Source of the DNA: Lepiota brunneoincarnata | Taxonomy: Eukaryota; Basidiomycota; Agaricomycetes; Agaricales; Agaricaceae | Reading direction: 5' to 3' | NCBI GenBank assembly: GCA_023014365.1 | Contig: JAEBUN010000038.1 | Location: 248,001-312,000 of the forward strand | DNA length: 64,000 bases | Part shown: positions 20,811-33,366 of the stretch, piece by piece | Layout of the letters: every line of letters starts with the position of its first letter | Position numbering within the stretch: the stretch's first letter is position 1 | Program-made: the position numbers and the translations under genes | The notes under the pieces: model-generated | The model's input: only the letters and a program-made list of their open reading frames with translations | Databases searched by the model: none | What the model was told of the DNA's origin: nothing

Positions 20811-22116
20811 AACAATGATAGTCTTGGCAGGGTCGGCAGTCTCCTCCTTTCTTGGCAACAAAGAAGAAGGGTGATGCCATAGGGGATTTTGAGGGGCAGA
20901 TGTACCCTTTTCAGAGGTTTTTGTCTATAAATTCTTTTAGTGCTTTTTCTTCAGCAGGTGCCACTTCATAAGGTTTCATTGATTTTGCTTCAAATGTCAG
21001 TTTTAGTTTGATTTTGTGATCAAACATTCTTAGTGGTGGGAATTGTTCAGAGGCTTTCTTGTTGAATATTTTGGCCCATCAGGTGAATCTCCAAGGGATC
21101 TTGGGTGGTTCCTTGTTCAATTCCAGTTGTTTTCCTTTTTGGTTTGCTGATTTTGTCGGGTTGTGTTGCTCATTGTGGAGCATTGGGGCATGTGTAGCTT
21201 TGGCATTTACTTCTAATGGGGTTAGAAGCATCAGGTTCATTTCTCTTTCTAAAGAGAAGGTGTTGAGGTCAATGTTTGAAAGGTTGATGTATTCTTCTGG
21301 CTTGTCCTCAGGTTGGGAGGTTTTTCCAGCCATTATGTCCATGGCAATGGAGTTGAGTTTGACAGGTCATCATAGGGTTCTGAGAAGTTTAGAGAAATCC
21401 TGGTGATTGATTTGGGGTTTCCAAGAGAATGTCTTGGTCTTCCGGTTGATGTCGGGGTTGTATTGTTCCAACCAGGGAAATCTGATGATGAGGTCCTTCT
21501 CACCAGTGTTTGTGACATACACTTCTAGCATGCAATCTCTTCCATCAATGATGGTCTTGATTTTGATATATTCATGGATCTTGCCATGTTGATTGTCAGT
21601 TCCATCAACATTGCTGAGAGGGATTGGTTGGTCCAGCCATTTGGTTTGATAACCATGTTGTTCAACAACTTTGTGGGAGATAAAGTTCCCTTGGGCTCCT
21701 GAGTCTATTAGGGCAGTGATGGCCATGGGTTTTGATGTCTGTTCACTCCAAATCTTGATGGGTAGGTAGAGGGATCATTTATTCAGGAAGAGTCATAGTT
21801 GTACAGAATTATTGAGAAAGTGTCCTTCTGAGAGTGAGAATATATAGAGTCCTTCTGGGAATGAGCAGGGGCACATTGGTCTGTGTTCCATTTCAAAAAT
21901 CCTGGAAGGGATGCATCTCTGGGTCTTCGGCTAGCACAGAGTGGAGTTCTTGTTGGAGTTTAGGGTTGAGGTCATCAACCATTTGGCACATCTGAGATGC
22001 AACTTCTGTGACTGCAAGGGAGTACTTGCATTGGGGTGATTGTTGGGTATTCCAGTTTGGGAATCCGGGACAAGTGTTTTGTTGTCTAGGGAAGGGACAA
22101 TTGGGGTTTCTCACAG
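20811..22116 (-). pseudogene. C1 pol/gag 5' part: start of RT, protease, end of gag
   Basis: Minus-strand continuation of C1 beyond insert U. Contains the C-terminal gag segment (SLAVTEVASQMCQMVDDLNP, near 21960-22010), an aspartic protease at 21370-21726 (ITALIDSGAQGNFISHKVVE; the DSG active site) and the protease-RT linker plus RT N-terminus to 20811. It is colinear with 26090-27400 of C2. Gag is cut at about 22116, where sequence switches to C2 3' material. Confidence 0.8.
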
Positions 22117-22358
22117 GGTGAGGGGGATTTGTATAGGAGTCATCTGAAATGGGGGCTTTCAATTCTATCTTCTGTGGGGGTGATTTGGTTTTCTTCAGAA
22201 GGAACCACATGGTTCTCCTGTGATATTGGACTTGGTGACCTTGTCGTAACATTTCTCATAGTAGTTGTTGTTAGTAAGGTTGATGTATCGATTGTGAGTG
22301 GAGGGAGTTGTCATGGGACGGGCTGCTGAAGTTCAGGAGTAGGGGGTGTATTGAGTCT

Positions 22359-23324
22359 TTCAAGCAGGGCATTTGGTCCGTTTATGGTGCGGTTGGAAGA
22401 CAGCACAATGGGGGCATCTATACTTGATGCAGTCATAAGAGTAGTGCCCTGGGGCATATTGCTTGCACCCGAGACAGGCAAATTGGGGGCAATCCATGGC
22501 CCAGTGTCTGGTATGTCTGCATTGGATGCAGACTGATCTGTCAGTGGTTTGGGGGTTGGTTTGTGTGTGAATGGGATTGGGGGAGTTCCAAATCAGGATG
22601 TGGTTATTGGTGATGCCATCATATGGGTGGTGTTCCTAGTGAGGGTGAGATGTCTGAAAGGGTTTCTGAGATTGGTGGGCTTCTTTCCCTTATTGGGAGT
22701 GGGGGTGGTGATAGTGGTAGGGGTTGTCACAGCAACAGTGGTGATGGTTGTGGTGGAGGGCTGCAAGATATGTATCTCATCTTGCTTGGGTAAGTTCTTC
22801 AACATCTCTGACATGAGGCTTGATCTTGAGCAGAGAAGTCACTTGAGTGATTCTGCCCAGGTGCATTGTGTATTGTATGCAGTAGTGAGAGCTTTAGTCT
22901 GTTGTACATGGCGGGTGTAGTCCAACCAGAGTTGTCAGTCATATTCTGAAATTGGAGAGTGTTCCAATTTATCCGTAATGGTTTGGCTGGTTGCAGCCTC
23001 ATGCAAATCTCCATCAGAAGGGTGATTTGGTTCATGTGGTCGTACTCCAGCTGTATGGAATCTAAGGGAGGTGGCTGGGGTGACTGTTGGTTCTGGGGTA
23101 GCATTGGGGTCGGGGGTCTCATCTCTATTGGTGGTGTAGGCTGTGGCAAAGGTGTGAGAGGGGGTGTAGGGAGATGGGGCCAGTATGGGAGTTGTCTGAA
23201 GTGTTGTATGTTCGACCTTCTGGTCATTGATGATGATTATGGAGGAGGATGAGGAAGATGGAGAGGGTGTAGTAGAGTAAGGGGGAGTGGTTTGGGGACA
23301 AGTGAGGTTGAGGTTCATGGGCAT
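22359..23324 (-). pseudogene. C2 ORF3: post-pol protein with three zinc knuckles
   Basis: The ATG at 23322-23324 lies two bases after the pol TAA (TAA AG ATG), suggesting reinitiation. One frame of 322 codons runs to TGA 22359-22361 and is interrupted by a few TGA codons (for example at 22935 and 22593). Layout: Pro/Ser-rich N-terminus with a Ser run, a helical middle, a Thr/Pro-rich linker, then three Cys-His motifs at about 22362-22530: CIQCRHTRHWAMDC (C-x2-C-x4-H-x4-C), CLGCKQYAPGHYSYDC and CPHCAVFQPHHKRTKC (both C-x2-C-x6-H-x4-C). The first two motifs and their spacing match A1 ORF3. Likely nucleic-acid binding; distinct from the gag of the same element. Confidence 0.7.
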
Positions 23325-23326
23325 CT

Positions 23327-26300
23327 TTAAGTACGTTTGGTGTGAGGGCAAAGTTGTCTTTGGTAGGTTCTGGTGGGTTCCTGATCTTTCTGGGGAATTC
23401 CATGAGTTTCTTTATACTCAGTTAGGTATTCTTCGGCATTTGTGCAGAGTGTTTTGTCGGTGATCCATTCATTCTCCATGTGGGAGTATCCTTTCCATTT
23501 GACATAGTATTGGAGTTTTTCGCAATATTGGTGGTGATTAAGAATAGCTTCTATTTTGTATTCTTCTTCTTCATTGATGATGTCTGGTGGTGGTGGAGTC
23601 AGATGAGATCCATATGCTTCTGTTTCAGTATATGGCATTAGAAGATTTTGGTGGAATACCAGGTGTATCTTCCATTTGATCGGAAGTTTTAATTTGTATG
23701 TCAGTGGCAATAAGACTTCTGAGATAAGGAAAGGTCCTAGTTGTGTTGGGGATATTTTGTTAGAGATGAAGGGGAGTTTGAGGTTCTTGGCTTCTAGCCA
23801 TACTTTTTGATGTGTTTCAAGGGGTTTGACAGTTCTTCTGGTTCTTTGTCTCATAATATCGGCAGAGAGTTGGTGTGCCATGTGTGCTTCTTTTCTGGTG
23901 TCATCAAGGAATCTGATGCATTCATCTACTGATGGAAAGTTTGATGTTTCCATTACCATGGGTATTGGTGGAGGGTTGTATCCCATGATTAGTTTGAATG
24001 GGGATTTCTGCCTTGAGGCATGTATTTTGGAGTTGTGTGCAAACTTGGTGATAGGGAGGGTTTCTGACCAGTCAAGGGGGTTCCTGGTGCAGTATATGGC
24101 AAGGTAGGTTTCAATTTCCTGGTTGTATCATTTGGTGGAACCATCTGTCTGGGGGTGGTATGCAGTTGAGAATGCTTGTTGGATGTTTAGGCATTTGGCT
24201 AGCTCTCAGAGGGAGTTGGTGGTGAATCTGGGGTCTCAATCTGATATGATTTTGTTGGGTAGTCCAAACCTAGTGAAGACTTTTTCTATTACTAGTTGTC
24301 CAATGTTGTCAGCATTTGATCAGTCTGAGGTTGGGATGAAAATTACCCCCTTTGTAAGGCCATGGTCCACCATGGACAATATTGCATTATGGCTGGCACT
24401 AGGTGGTAGACCGGTGATAAGATCCCATGATATTTGAGCAAATGGGCATTTGGAAGATGATGGTGGAATCAGTTGAGTCGGTGCGTGATCTGGTCTGCAT
24501 ATGATTTTGTGTTGCTGACACTCAGGACAGCCTTTGACATAGTTCTTTATGAATGTCAACATTCCTGGCCAATATACTTCTTTCTTGGTGAGGTGGTATG
24601 TTTCTTGTTCTCCAGGGTGGCCATGTGTAGGGTGGTCATGGTATCTTGTGATGACATCGCATCTGAGTTGGAGGTCTTCTGGAATGATGACACATTCCTG
24701 GAATGTGAGGAGTGGACCATTCAAGGTTGGAACTGTTCTGAAGTCTTTATTAGTGGCGTTAGGGTGTGATTCTTTTAGGAGTTTGAATGCTTTGGTGGTT
24801 CTAGCATCGTATTTGGGTGATTCCATGATTCTTTCTTGGAGTTTCATATTGATGGTGGCAATAAAGAGGTGTTCTGGGAGTACCATGATTAGGTTTTGGT
24901 CTTCTAGGTCAGTTGCGGTGACAAAGAGGTTGTCTGGAAGCATGGTGACGTCTTCGTTATCATTGTCCTTGTTGGGGATGTGATCTGGACATCTTGATAG
25001 AGCATCTGGTGCAGGGATCTTTGATCCTGGGATGTGTTCTAATTTGAAGTTGTAGTTGGCAAGGGTCTGGACCCATCATGCTTGTTGGCGGTTGATTTTC
25101 TGGGGTTTACACCAATATGTGAGGTTCTGGTGGTCCAATCTGATGCAGACAGTATGGGGGCTGCCAAGGAGGTAGTGGCGCCATTCTTCAAGGGCTCAGA
25201 TTATCGCGAGGAGTTCCCTATTGTAGATATCATAACTGCATTCTGCTGGTCTGAACATTTTTGAATAGAATGATATGGGTTTCTGTATTCCGTTGATATT
25301 GTGTTGATATAAGACAGCTCCTGATGCAAATTTGGAAGCATCAGCTTCTATTTTGAAGGGTTTTGTGGAGTTGGGCATGAGGAGCACTGGTTCTTTTAAG
25401 AATTTGTTCTTGAGCATTTCAAATGCTTTCTGTTGTTCTTCTTTCCATTCAAATTTGTTTGATTTGGATAGTAGTTGGTTAAGGGGTTTGGTGTGGTGGG
25501 AGTAACTGTGGATGAACTTCCAGTAGAAGTTACAGAATCCGATGAATTTCTGAATGTGTCAGACCATTTTCAGCACTGGCCAGTCTTCTATTCCCTTGAG
25601 TTTCCTGGGGTCCATTTTGATTTCATCAGGCATGATGATCAATGCCAAGATATTTGAGTCATTGTTTGTTGAACTCACATTTCTCAGTTTTGAGGTATAG
25701 GTCATTTTCCTGCAGGATTTGCAGTACTTTTTCTGTAAGTCGGTTGGTTTCTTCTTGGGTTTTACCATAGATTAGGATATCATCTATATAGATGATAATT
25801 CCTCCTTTCTCCATTATTTCAGAGAATAGCGTGTCCATCATATGTTGGAACATAGTGGGACTGTTGCAAAGTCTGAAAAACATCACAGTTGGTTTGAAAA
25901 GACCCATAGGAGTCTTGAACACTGCTTTCCATTGATTGCCATCTTTGATTCTAATGTTATTGTATCCTAGGTGGATGTCAAGCTTAGTGAAGTACTTAGC
26001 TCCTTTGATTTTATCCATGATAGAGGAAATCATGGGAATTGGGTAGGCATTTTTGACTGTGTGATCATTTAGATAATGATAGTATTGGCAGGGTCAGAGG
26101 TCTCCTCCTTTCTTGGCAACAAAGAAGAATGGTGATGCCATAGGGGATTTTGAGGAACAGATGTATCCTTTTTGGAGGTTTTCATCTATAAATTCTTTGA
26201 GTGCTTTTTCTTCAGCAGGTGCCACTTCATAAGGTTTCATTGATTTCACTTCAAATGTTGGTTTTAGTTTGATTTTGTGATCAAATGTTCTTGATGGTGG

Positions 26301-27010
26301 GAATCGTTTGGAGGCTTTCTTGTTGAATATTTTAGCCCATCAGGCAAATCTCTGAGGGATCTTGGGTGGTTCCTTGTTTGATTCTGGTTGTTTTCCTTTT
26401 TGGTTTGCCAATTTTGTCAGATTGTGTTGCTCATTGTGGAGCATTGTGGCATGTGTTGCTTTGGCATTTACTTCTAATGGGGTTAGAAGCATTGGATTCA
26501 TTTCTCTTTCTAAAGAGAGGGTATTGAGGTCAACATTTGACAAGTTGACATATTCTTCTGGGTTGTCCTTGGGTTGAGAAGTTTTTCCAGCCATTATGTC
26601 CATGGCAATGGAGTTGAGTTCGACAGGTTGTCATAGGGTTCTGAGGAGTTTGGAAAAATCTTGGTGATTGATTTAGGGTTTCCAAGAGAATGTCTTGGTC
26701 TTCCAGTTGATGTCAGGGTTGTATTGTTCCAACCAGGGAAATCCGATGATGAGATCCTTCTCACTGGTGTTTGTGACATATGCTTCTAGCATGCAGTCTC
26801 TTCCATCAATGATGGTTCTGATTTTGATATATTCATGGATCTTGCCATGTTGATTGTCAGTTCCGTCAATGTTGCTGAGAGGGATTGGTTGGTCCAGCTG
26901 TTTGGTTTGATAACCATGTCATTCAACGACTTTATGGGAGATGAAGTTCCCTTGAGCTCCTGAGTCTATCAGGGTGGTGATGGCCACAGGTTTTGATGTC
27001 CATTCACTCC
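23327..27010 (-). pseudogene. C2 pol: protease, RT, RNase H, integrase, chromodomain
   Basis: Minus-strand order: protease (about 26640-27000, LIDSGAQGNFISHKVVE), RT (26033-25659: [34 protein letters not shown]), RNase H (25417-25196: FKIEADASKFASGAVLYQ), integrase (24943-24000: HPTHGHPGE, CPECQQHK, SWDLITGLPPS, IISD) and a readable chromodomain (23560-23400: YKIEAILNHHQYCEKLQYYV then KWKGYSHMENEW). Several TGA codons interrupt it, at positions where related elements have Arg; some are shared with C1. Inactive, but domains are clear. Confidence 0.88.
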
Positions 27011-28969
27011 AAATCTCGATAGGTAGGAAAAAGGATCATTTATTTGGGGATAGTTGTAGTTGTACAGAGTTTATCGAGAAAATGTCCTTCTGGGAGTGAG
27101 AGTAAGAAATGTCCTTCTGAGTTCTGGAATGTGCAGGGGCACATTGATTGACAGTGTTCCTTTTTAAAAATCCTGGAATGGATGCATCTCTGGATCCTTG
27201 GCTAGCGTGGAATGGAGTTCTTGTTGTAATTCAGGGTCAAGTTCATCAACCATTTGGCACATCTGAGATGCAACTTCTGCAACAGCAAGGGAGTATTTGC
27301 GTTGGGGTGATGGCTGGTTGTTCTGATTCAGGAATCTGGGACAAGTGTTTTGTTGTTCAGAAAAAGGATGGTTGGGGTTTCTCACAGGGCAAGGGCAATT
27401 GGTGCGCATTCCTGGGAAGCATCTGGCTGGTGGTGGTTGTGGGCATTTACTGACCCAATGGTCTTTAGCTCCACATCAGAAGCATTCTTGGTTCTGATAT
27501 CATTTCATTTGTTGTCCGGTGACAATGGCATCTAACTCCAATGGTTCTTGTGCAGAGTCTTCTTCAGTATATTCCGGTTGTGGAATTTTGGGATAAGGAT
27601 CTTTGAATCCTTCTTCTATTGCAGCATGGTCTATTTCCATGGCATGTGGGTCTCATGGGGTGAAATGTGGAGTGTTACTCCTTTGGTAGAATTGTGCATA
27701 GGGTACATTGTTGTTTGGATGGCTTGGTCCGTGGTTGGGTTGGTATTGGTTCCTCTGAGGGAATGTGTTCCTGGGGGTACCATAGAGAGCGTTGATTCTG
27801 CGGAAGTTATCATTGAGTTTGTTGGCTTGGGTATACCAAGCGGTGATGGTTGTTGGAGGGTTCTCTGATTTGTTGATCTTCATTGCAATACAGCAATCAA
27901 TTGCTTTATGGTAGAGATCGATCAGTGTGTGATCTTCATTATGTCCGGATTGATGGACAAGTTCCTTAAACTGAGTGTTGAACTTGGTCATTGGTTTGCC
28001 TGCTTGGTGCAGGGTTTGAAGTCTGGTGTGTGCATATGCATGTTCATCTGCCAGAGTGAAGTCGGCTCTAAGTCAGGCAGTGAAGTCATCCCATGACTCC
28101 ATGGCTATGGGTTGTCCTGCTTGGGTTTGGGCATTCCTCTCATGGAGGTATTGTCTGGCCCAGGCTTGGGCATCTCCTGATTGCATTGTTGAAAGAACGA
28201 ATAAGGTTCTGGCAAGGTTGGTGTTGTAAGTGGTTGCATTAGCAAGCACATAGACTTCACATTGGAAGATCCAGTCTTTGAACAATCTTCTGGTTCCATT
28301 GAAGGTGATGGGTTTGAGGAGTCCTAACTCCTTTGGGGTTTGTGTGGCAGCCATTGTTTGTAGTTGTCTGGGTGGTGGTGGCAGTGGTGTTGGTGGTTGC
28401 AGTGGTTGTACAGGTGGTGCTGGTAGGGCTAAGGGTTGTACTGGTGCAGGTAATGCAGGTGGTTGAGGGTCAGGCTCTGATTGGTTGTCATCAGTGATGT
28501 AGACATCTGAGTTGTTGTCTACTGGGGGAGGTTTTCCTTGATCTACTGTGTATTTGTGATGTGTAAGTAGGTTTTCTTCTGATTGGGAAAGTTCTCTTGG
28601 TTGTTTGAGAGTGTATTTGAGCTTTTGAAGTTCAAAATCATTTAGTGGGTTTACTTGGGCATGATATCCTTCAGCTTTTTTGCATTTCTTTTCTTCTTGT
28701 TCATAATGTTCTTTTAATTCTTTTTCATGTTGTAATCTTTGTCATTCTGCTAGTTCTTCAGCAAAACTTGTTTGAGTGCATGTGGATGTAGATGCATGTG
28801 GAGTGGGTGAGTCAAATGGAGATGGGGGATAAAATGGTGATGGTGTTTGAGTGGGTATAGGGTTTCTTCTGGGATCCGGATTTTGGGTTCCTGATCCAGA
28901 GATTCTACTTCTCGCTTTAGGAGGAGGAGGTGATGGAGTTTCTCGGGCCAAGAACTTCTTTGGAGGCAT
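27011..28969 (-). pseudogene. C2 Gag with capsid domain and zinc knuckle
   Basis: The ATG at 28967-28969 (gccaccATGcc) opens MPPKKFLARETPSPPPPKAR; a TGA near 28742 replaces an Arg codon. A Glu/Lys coiled-coil stretch and a Pro/Gln-rich linker follow, then the retrotransposon gag domain (about 28354-27830: LGLLKPITFNGTRRLFKDWI, ARTLFVLSTMQSGDAQAWAR, FNTQFKELVHQSGHNEDHTL) and a knuckle near 27435-27480 reading CF-stop-CGAKDHWVSKC, where the TGA again stands for an expected Arg. The element therefore encodes knuckles both in gag and in ORF3. Confidence 0.8.
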
Positions 28970-29340
28970 GGTGGCAGTTGTCTAGTGATCAATTATTGCT
29001 AGAAGGATGAAAAATTGGGTTGTGATGATGGAGATTCCTGAGTACAGGTTCCACGATCTGATGACACAGCAGTGGCAGGGGCATGTGATGCGTTCAAGCT
29101 CTAATGTGATTATTCAGTATGGGATGAGGGTGGTGGTGGAGGTAAAGACAAATATGAGTAGGTAAGCCAGATCTTCTGGCAGGGAGAGGTTGAGAGATGT
29201 AGCAATGGCTACACAGAGGGGTGGTTTTCTTTCATATGTCATTTTGAACGACCAGAGTACCTCAATGCATTCAGTATGTTGGCAGAGCAGAGTAGAGCAG
29301 AGGGCGAGCAAGAGATAAGCAGCAGAGTATCTTAGTGTTT

Positions 29341-29725
29341 TGTTACCCAGGTTAGGGGTTTGCTCTTGAGTAGCATGGTGTTTGAGGCAAGATGTCTATA
29401 CAGACTTGGTCTTGCCCTACTAGGCATGACTTAGAGACAATGGAGCACTATAGTCCAGCTGGTTTAAGGGCAAAGAGGTATAGGAGGCAGCAACTGTATA
29501 ACACTAAGATAAGGATACAAGGTAATGTACTGTATCCTTATATACTTCTAAGTGTGGCTGTACTCCTACTGTAATAGTCCAAACCAGAGTAATTATGAGT
29601 CAGAGATAAGGGACATGAGGCATAAACTAAGAATAGTCCTTCTGATATACACTACTGATAGTTTCATAGTGACATGGGAATGTAAACTAAAAATAACTAT
29701 CCTTCTGATAAGACTTTTGATAACA
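29341..29725 (-). repeat. 5' LTR of C2
   Basis: 385 bp, TGTTACCC...GATAACA on the plus strand. In the element's sense it contains TATATAAGG and, downstream, ttatcttagtgtt. The first internal bases after the LTR (minus strand, about 29339-29328) read AACACTAAGATA, complementary to that segment, as in C3. Confidence 0.88.
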
Positions 29726-31862
29726 CCAAGACTCATTTGATGCTCTGAAACTTCAATTTTCAAAGCAACCCATGCTTACAATGCCTGACCAGTTAATACT
29801 GTTCAAAATCGAATGTGATGCTTCGAAATATGCTACTGGAGCCATACTTTATCAAACCAACATTAATAATCAACACCACCCTGTGGCTTTCCTATCAAAA
29901 ACCCTTACACCCACCGAACAAAACTATGATATTCATGACTGCAAACTACTTGCCATAATCCACACTCTAGGCAAATGGCATCATTATCTGGAAGGAGGAC
30001 CCTTCCCCATTAAAGTTCGTACTGACCACCAGAATCTTACTTACTGGAAAAAGCTGCAGGATATAAACCAACACCAGGCCTGCTGGCATCAACTCCTTTC
30101 CTGCTTTAATCTCCAAATTGAGCATGTACCTGGTATGAAAATACCCACTGCTGATGCCCTCTTCCGCCATCCCAACCATATGTATTCCCAATGAAGATGA
30201 AGACAATAAATCCATAATGATGTTACCTGAATCCGTGTTTGTCAACACCATCAACCAGGAAACCTGTGACGATATACTTCACCATGATAACTATAATCCA
30301 CATACTACCAAACAGATCAATGCCCTTATGACCCCTCCATATATCCCAATGGATTCCCACTACTCCATAACGTGAACCCCAAAAGGTTTAATTGTCACCT
30401 ACAATGGCAGAACCATTCCACCAGAGGACCTCAAACTCTGCTGCTGTATCATATGGAAGTACCACAATTCTCCCACCACAGGTCACCCTGGTATTGACAT
30501 GACCCTTCACACATTGGAGCATGATTTCTACTGGCCCAGTATGGCCAGTTTCACACATGATTATGTCAAAGGATGCGCTGACTGTCAATAATTTAAGATT
30601 AACCAACATCCTGCCAAGCCTGCCTTTACCCCTATCCTGGCACCCAAATCAAACTGCCCATTTGCTCAAATCTCAATGGATCTCATCACCAACCTCCCTC
30701 CCTCCACTGGTTTTGACTTGATTCTGTCCATTGTGTACCATGGACTCTCAAAGGGGGTAATTCTCACTGCTACCAACAAAACCATGACCACCAATGACAT
30801 TGCCAACATTATTCTCAACAAAGTTTACCTGCACTATGGCCTACCCAAATGTATCATATCCGACCATGATCCACACTTTACTGCCCATTCATTCCAGAAA
30901 CTGTTAGAATGACTTGAAATTACACCCACGATGACCATGGCCTACTACCCCAAAGCAGATGGAGCAACTGAACATTCTCATCAGGAGACCCAAGCATACC
31001 TCTCCATTTTCTGCTCACACCATCCCAAAAATTGGTCACAGGCTCTCCCTCTCCTTGAATTCACCTACAATAGCCAACTACATGCCCTATGAAAGCAAAC
31101 ACCATTCGAAATTATTATGGGAATACAACTGAAAGCACTTCCCACCATTCTCCTTGAAACCAAATCTCCCACCATCAACAACCATATTGAACTCATAGAT
31201 CTATATCATCAAAATGCTAAAACCACACACGAGATCGCCATGAAACACATGGAAAACTGATGCCAATCAAAGTTTACCCCATTCCATGAGAATCAAATGG
31301 TTTGGCTCAACACCCACAACTTAAATACTCCGTATGTCACACATAAAATGGCCCCCAAATGTCTCAGGCCATTCCATATCCTCGACATTCTATCCCCTGT
31401 TTCATATCGACTTGAACTCCCCAAATGCTGGAAGATCCACCCCATATTCCACACCCAACTCCTCATGCCGTACACTGAAACTGAAACATATGGTCCCAAC
31501 TACATCTGACCCCCACCTCAAATTGTCAAAGGTGAAGAAGTATATGAAATCAAAGCAATACTAAACCACTGAAAATGATGAAATCACCTCAAATACCTAG
31601 TCAAATGGCTTGGATGGCCCAAATCTGAAAATACCTGGGAACCCAAGTCCCATTTTAAATCAGTACCTGATGAAATCAGACCTGAAACTATGGATGGATC
31701 TATCATCCCTGAAATGCATAATGAAGGAGATGCAGTAGCATTCCTTTGGAGTACAAGTGGCTCAAAGGACTTGACCAAGACAATGAAAACATGCCTGTCA
31801 TTTGTTTCCTTAAAGCCACAAAGAAACCATGTCATTCTTGTCACCACCCTTACTGAAAATAA
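29726..31862 (+). pseudogene. A2 pol remnant: RNase H, integrase, chromodomain
   Basis: Colinear with A1 pol from its position 108 to the TAA (31860-31862). RNase H (FKIECDASKYATGAILYQ), integrase zinc region, core (SMDLITNLPPS, IISDHDPHF) and chromodomain (YEIKAIL, YLVKWLGWPKSENTWEPKS) are recognisable. A four-base insertion near 30180 shifts the frame, and TGA or TAG codons occur repeatedly, many replacing CGA of A1. Confidence 0.85.
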
Positions 31863-31888
31863 ACTGTATCACCTCATTTAACAGCACA

Positions 31889-32977
31889 ATGCCTTCCTCC
31901 GTCCACTTGCTCCCCTCTGAATCTGTTCTTATTTCTACCCTGCCTACTTTAGATGGAACTACCAGATCCTCGTCCACTCAACCTGACTCCAACTGCATCC
32001 TCTATCAATTCCTTGTTGAAAGCGCTCTTAATACCACTGAAGACATGCCACTCCAAAGTCACATACCATGACAGACCACTCCCCCCAGTCCTGTTCCACC
32101 CATTGCTGAAATGCCAACCACCATCCCCACTCCCCCACTCATTGCAACTGTTAGCGACTAGCTTAATGAAGTCAACAGTGCCTCTACCCTCATCTTTTCG
32201 CTTTTTATTGCACCAACACCAGCAGTATCAACAGAAGTTTGTGATGGCTTCTTCCAACTCCACAAAAACCTCCTCTGCCTATGTGGCCTCGAACAAAGCA
32301 TTGAAAGGGTCAAGGAAGCAAACCAAAACATGTTCAACCACCTGTAGTCCAACCCCACCTTCCGTTGAATATTCACCAAGCATTGTAGTTCCACAACTGG
32401 TATATGGATTGCACCCACAATCCCTAGTCTGATTCAACCCATACCGTCCAACCAACCATCCCCACAAGTACCCATTCACTCCTCTCACTGACAAGTTTGA
32501 CCTGAACAACCTCCAAGCCTTGTTACCCTGCCTGTTGTTGTGCCCCCCACCTCCACACCACCACCCCAAACTTGATGACAAACCATGGATGAATTTACCC
32601 AACAAATGGAAGCCCGTCAACAGCAGGAAGCCCACCCCCTACCCCAAAGACCTCCTCAACATTGTACCACCCCTGCTGTCACACCCCAAACTGCTACAAC
32701 CTGCTCATATGATGTTGGAAGAAATTGCTGCTTTGAGTGCCATCAGATTGGCCACTGGGCACACAGTTGCCCCCGATACACCTGCCATCACTGTAACTGC
32801 TCCGCACCAGGTCATTACATGTGAACCTGCCCTGTCTACCACCAGAACCACCACAACGCTGCACTCAAAAGGACAGTGCAACACTATCCCACTACCTTTG
32901 GATGAACATACAATATCATTGGTGATGGCCAATACAACAACTATGATTATGCCTACAATGGTTACAGCTACAACTAG
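31889..32977 (+). pseudogene. A2 ORF3: post-pol zinc-knuckle protein, nonsense-interrupted
   Basis: Starts at an ATG 26 nt after the pol stop in the same context as A1 ORF3 and ends at the equivalent TAG 32975-32977. Interrupted by TGA and TAG codons. The knuckles are still readable near 32728-32830 (CFECHQIGHWAHSC, then CHHCNCSAPGHYM and a TGA in place of CGA). Same length as A1 ORF3 (1089 bp), so the ORF is an established part of the family. Confidence 0.75.
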
Positions 32978-33065
32978 AACTGACTACTTTCATGACCTGC
33001 ACCCCACACCTGTACCCCACCACCTATTGACTTCGAAACAGAGTTCAAAGATTAGAAGGGGGTAA

Positions 33066-33366
33066 TGTTACCATTTGTTACCATTTTCCTGTTACATATG
33101 CCCACCCATCTATTTTTGCTTATCACATGTCAACACCCATTGTCAGCACCCAGTTATATTTAGCTATCACATGCCACCACCTGTCTATAGTTTAGCTTGT
33201 GATTCTTGTCCATTTGCATGTGATTCTTTTGTTTATCACATGTCAGTCACCCTAGCAGTATATAGAGACTTAGGTATTACTTGTAATCCCTAGCTTTGTC
33301 TTGTTATACATCATATTTGTTCCTGTTCTTTGGCATTGCCTTAGACTTGCTTGCATTAGCCAACAG
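33066..33366 (+). repeat. 3' LTR of A2, first part
   Basis: Starts TGTTACC after the polypurine tract (agaagggggtaa), with a short duplication of ttaccattt near its start. It ends at the B2 target site AACAG (33362-33366). Confidence 0.85.

Larger units (their letters stand above)
8042..22116 (-). mobile_element. Ty3/gypsy chromovirus C1, split by insert U and joined to C2
   Basis: Read on the minus strand from 22116 down to 8042: C-terminal gag, protease, start of RT, insert U (12556-20810), rest of RT, RNase H, integrase, chromodomain region, ORF3 and 3' LTR. Its 5' end is missing: at about 22116 gag sequence changes into the 3' region of C2. Reading frames are heavily interrupted, mostly by TGA. 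Confidence 0.85.
22117..29725 (-). mobile_element. Ty3/gypsy chromovirus C2, lacking its 3' LTR
   Basis: Minus-strand element: 5' LTR (29341-29725), leader, gag, protease, RT, RNase H, integrase, chromodomain and ORF3. It is the most complete C copy in the window. The 3' LTR that should lie left of 22117 is missing, and gag of C1 follows directly, so deletion or recombination joined C1 and C2. The base after the 5' LTR enters A2 RNase H sequence, so C2 originally inserted into A2. Confidence 0.88.

Noticed and set aside
10600..25700. In-frame TGA codons at shared positions in C1 and C2, considered as codon reassignment or recoding
   Set aside because: The host genes and T2 use ordinary stops, and the TGA sites match conserved Arg (CGA) positions with CAA alternatives elsewhere, so CpG deamination explains them.
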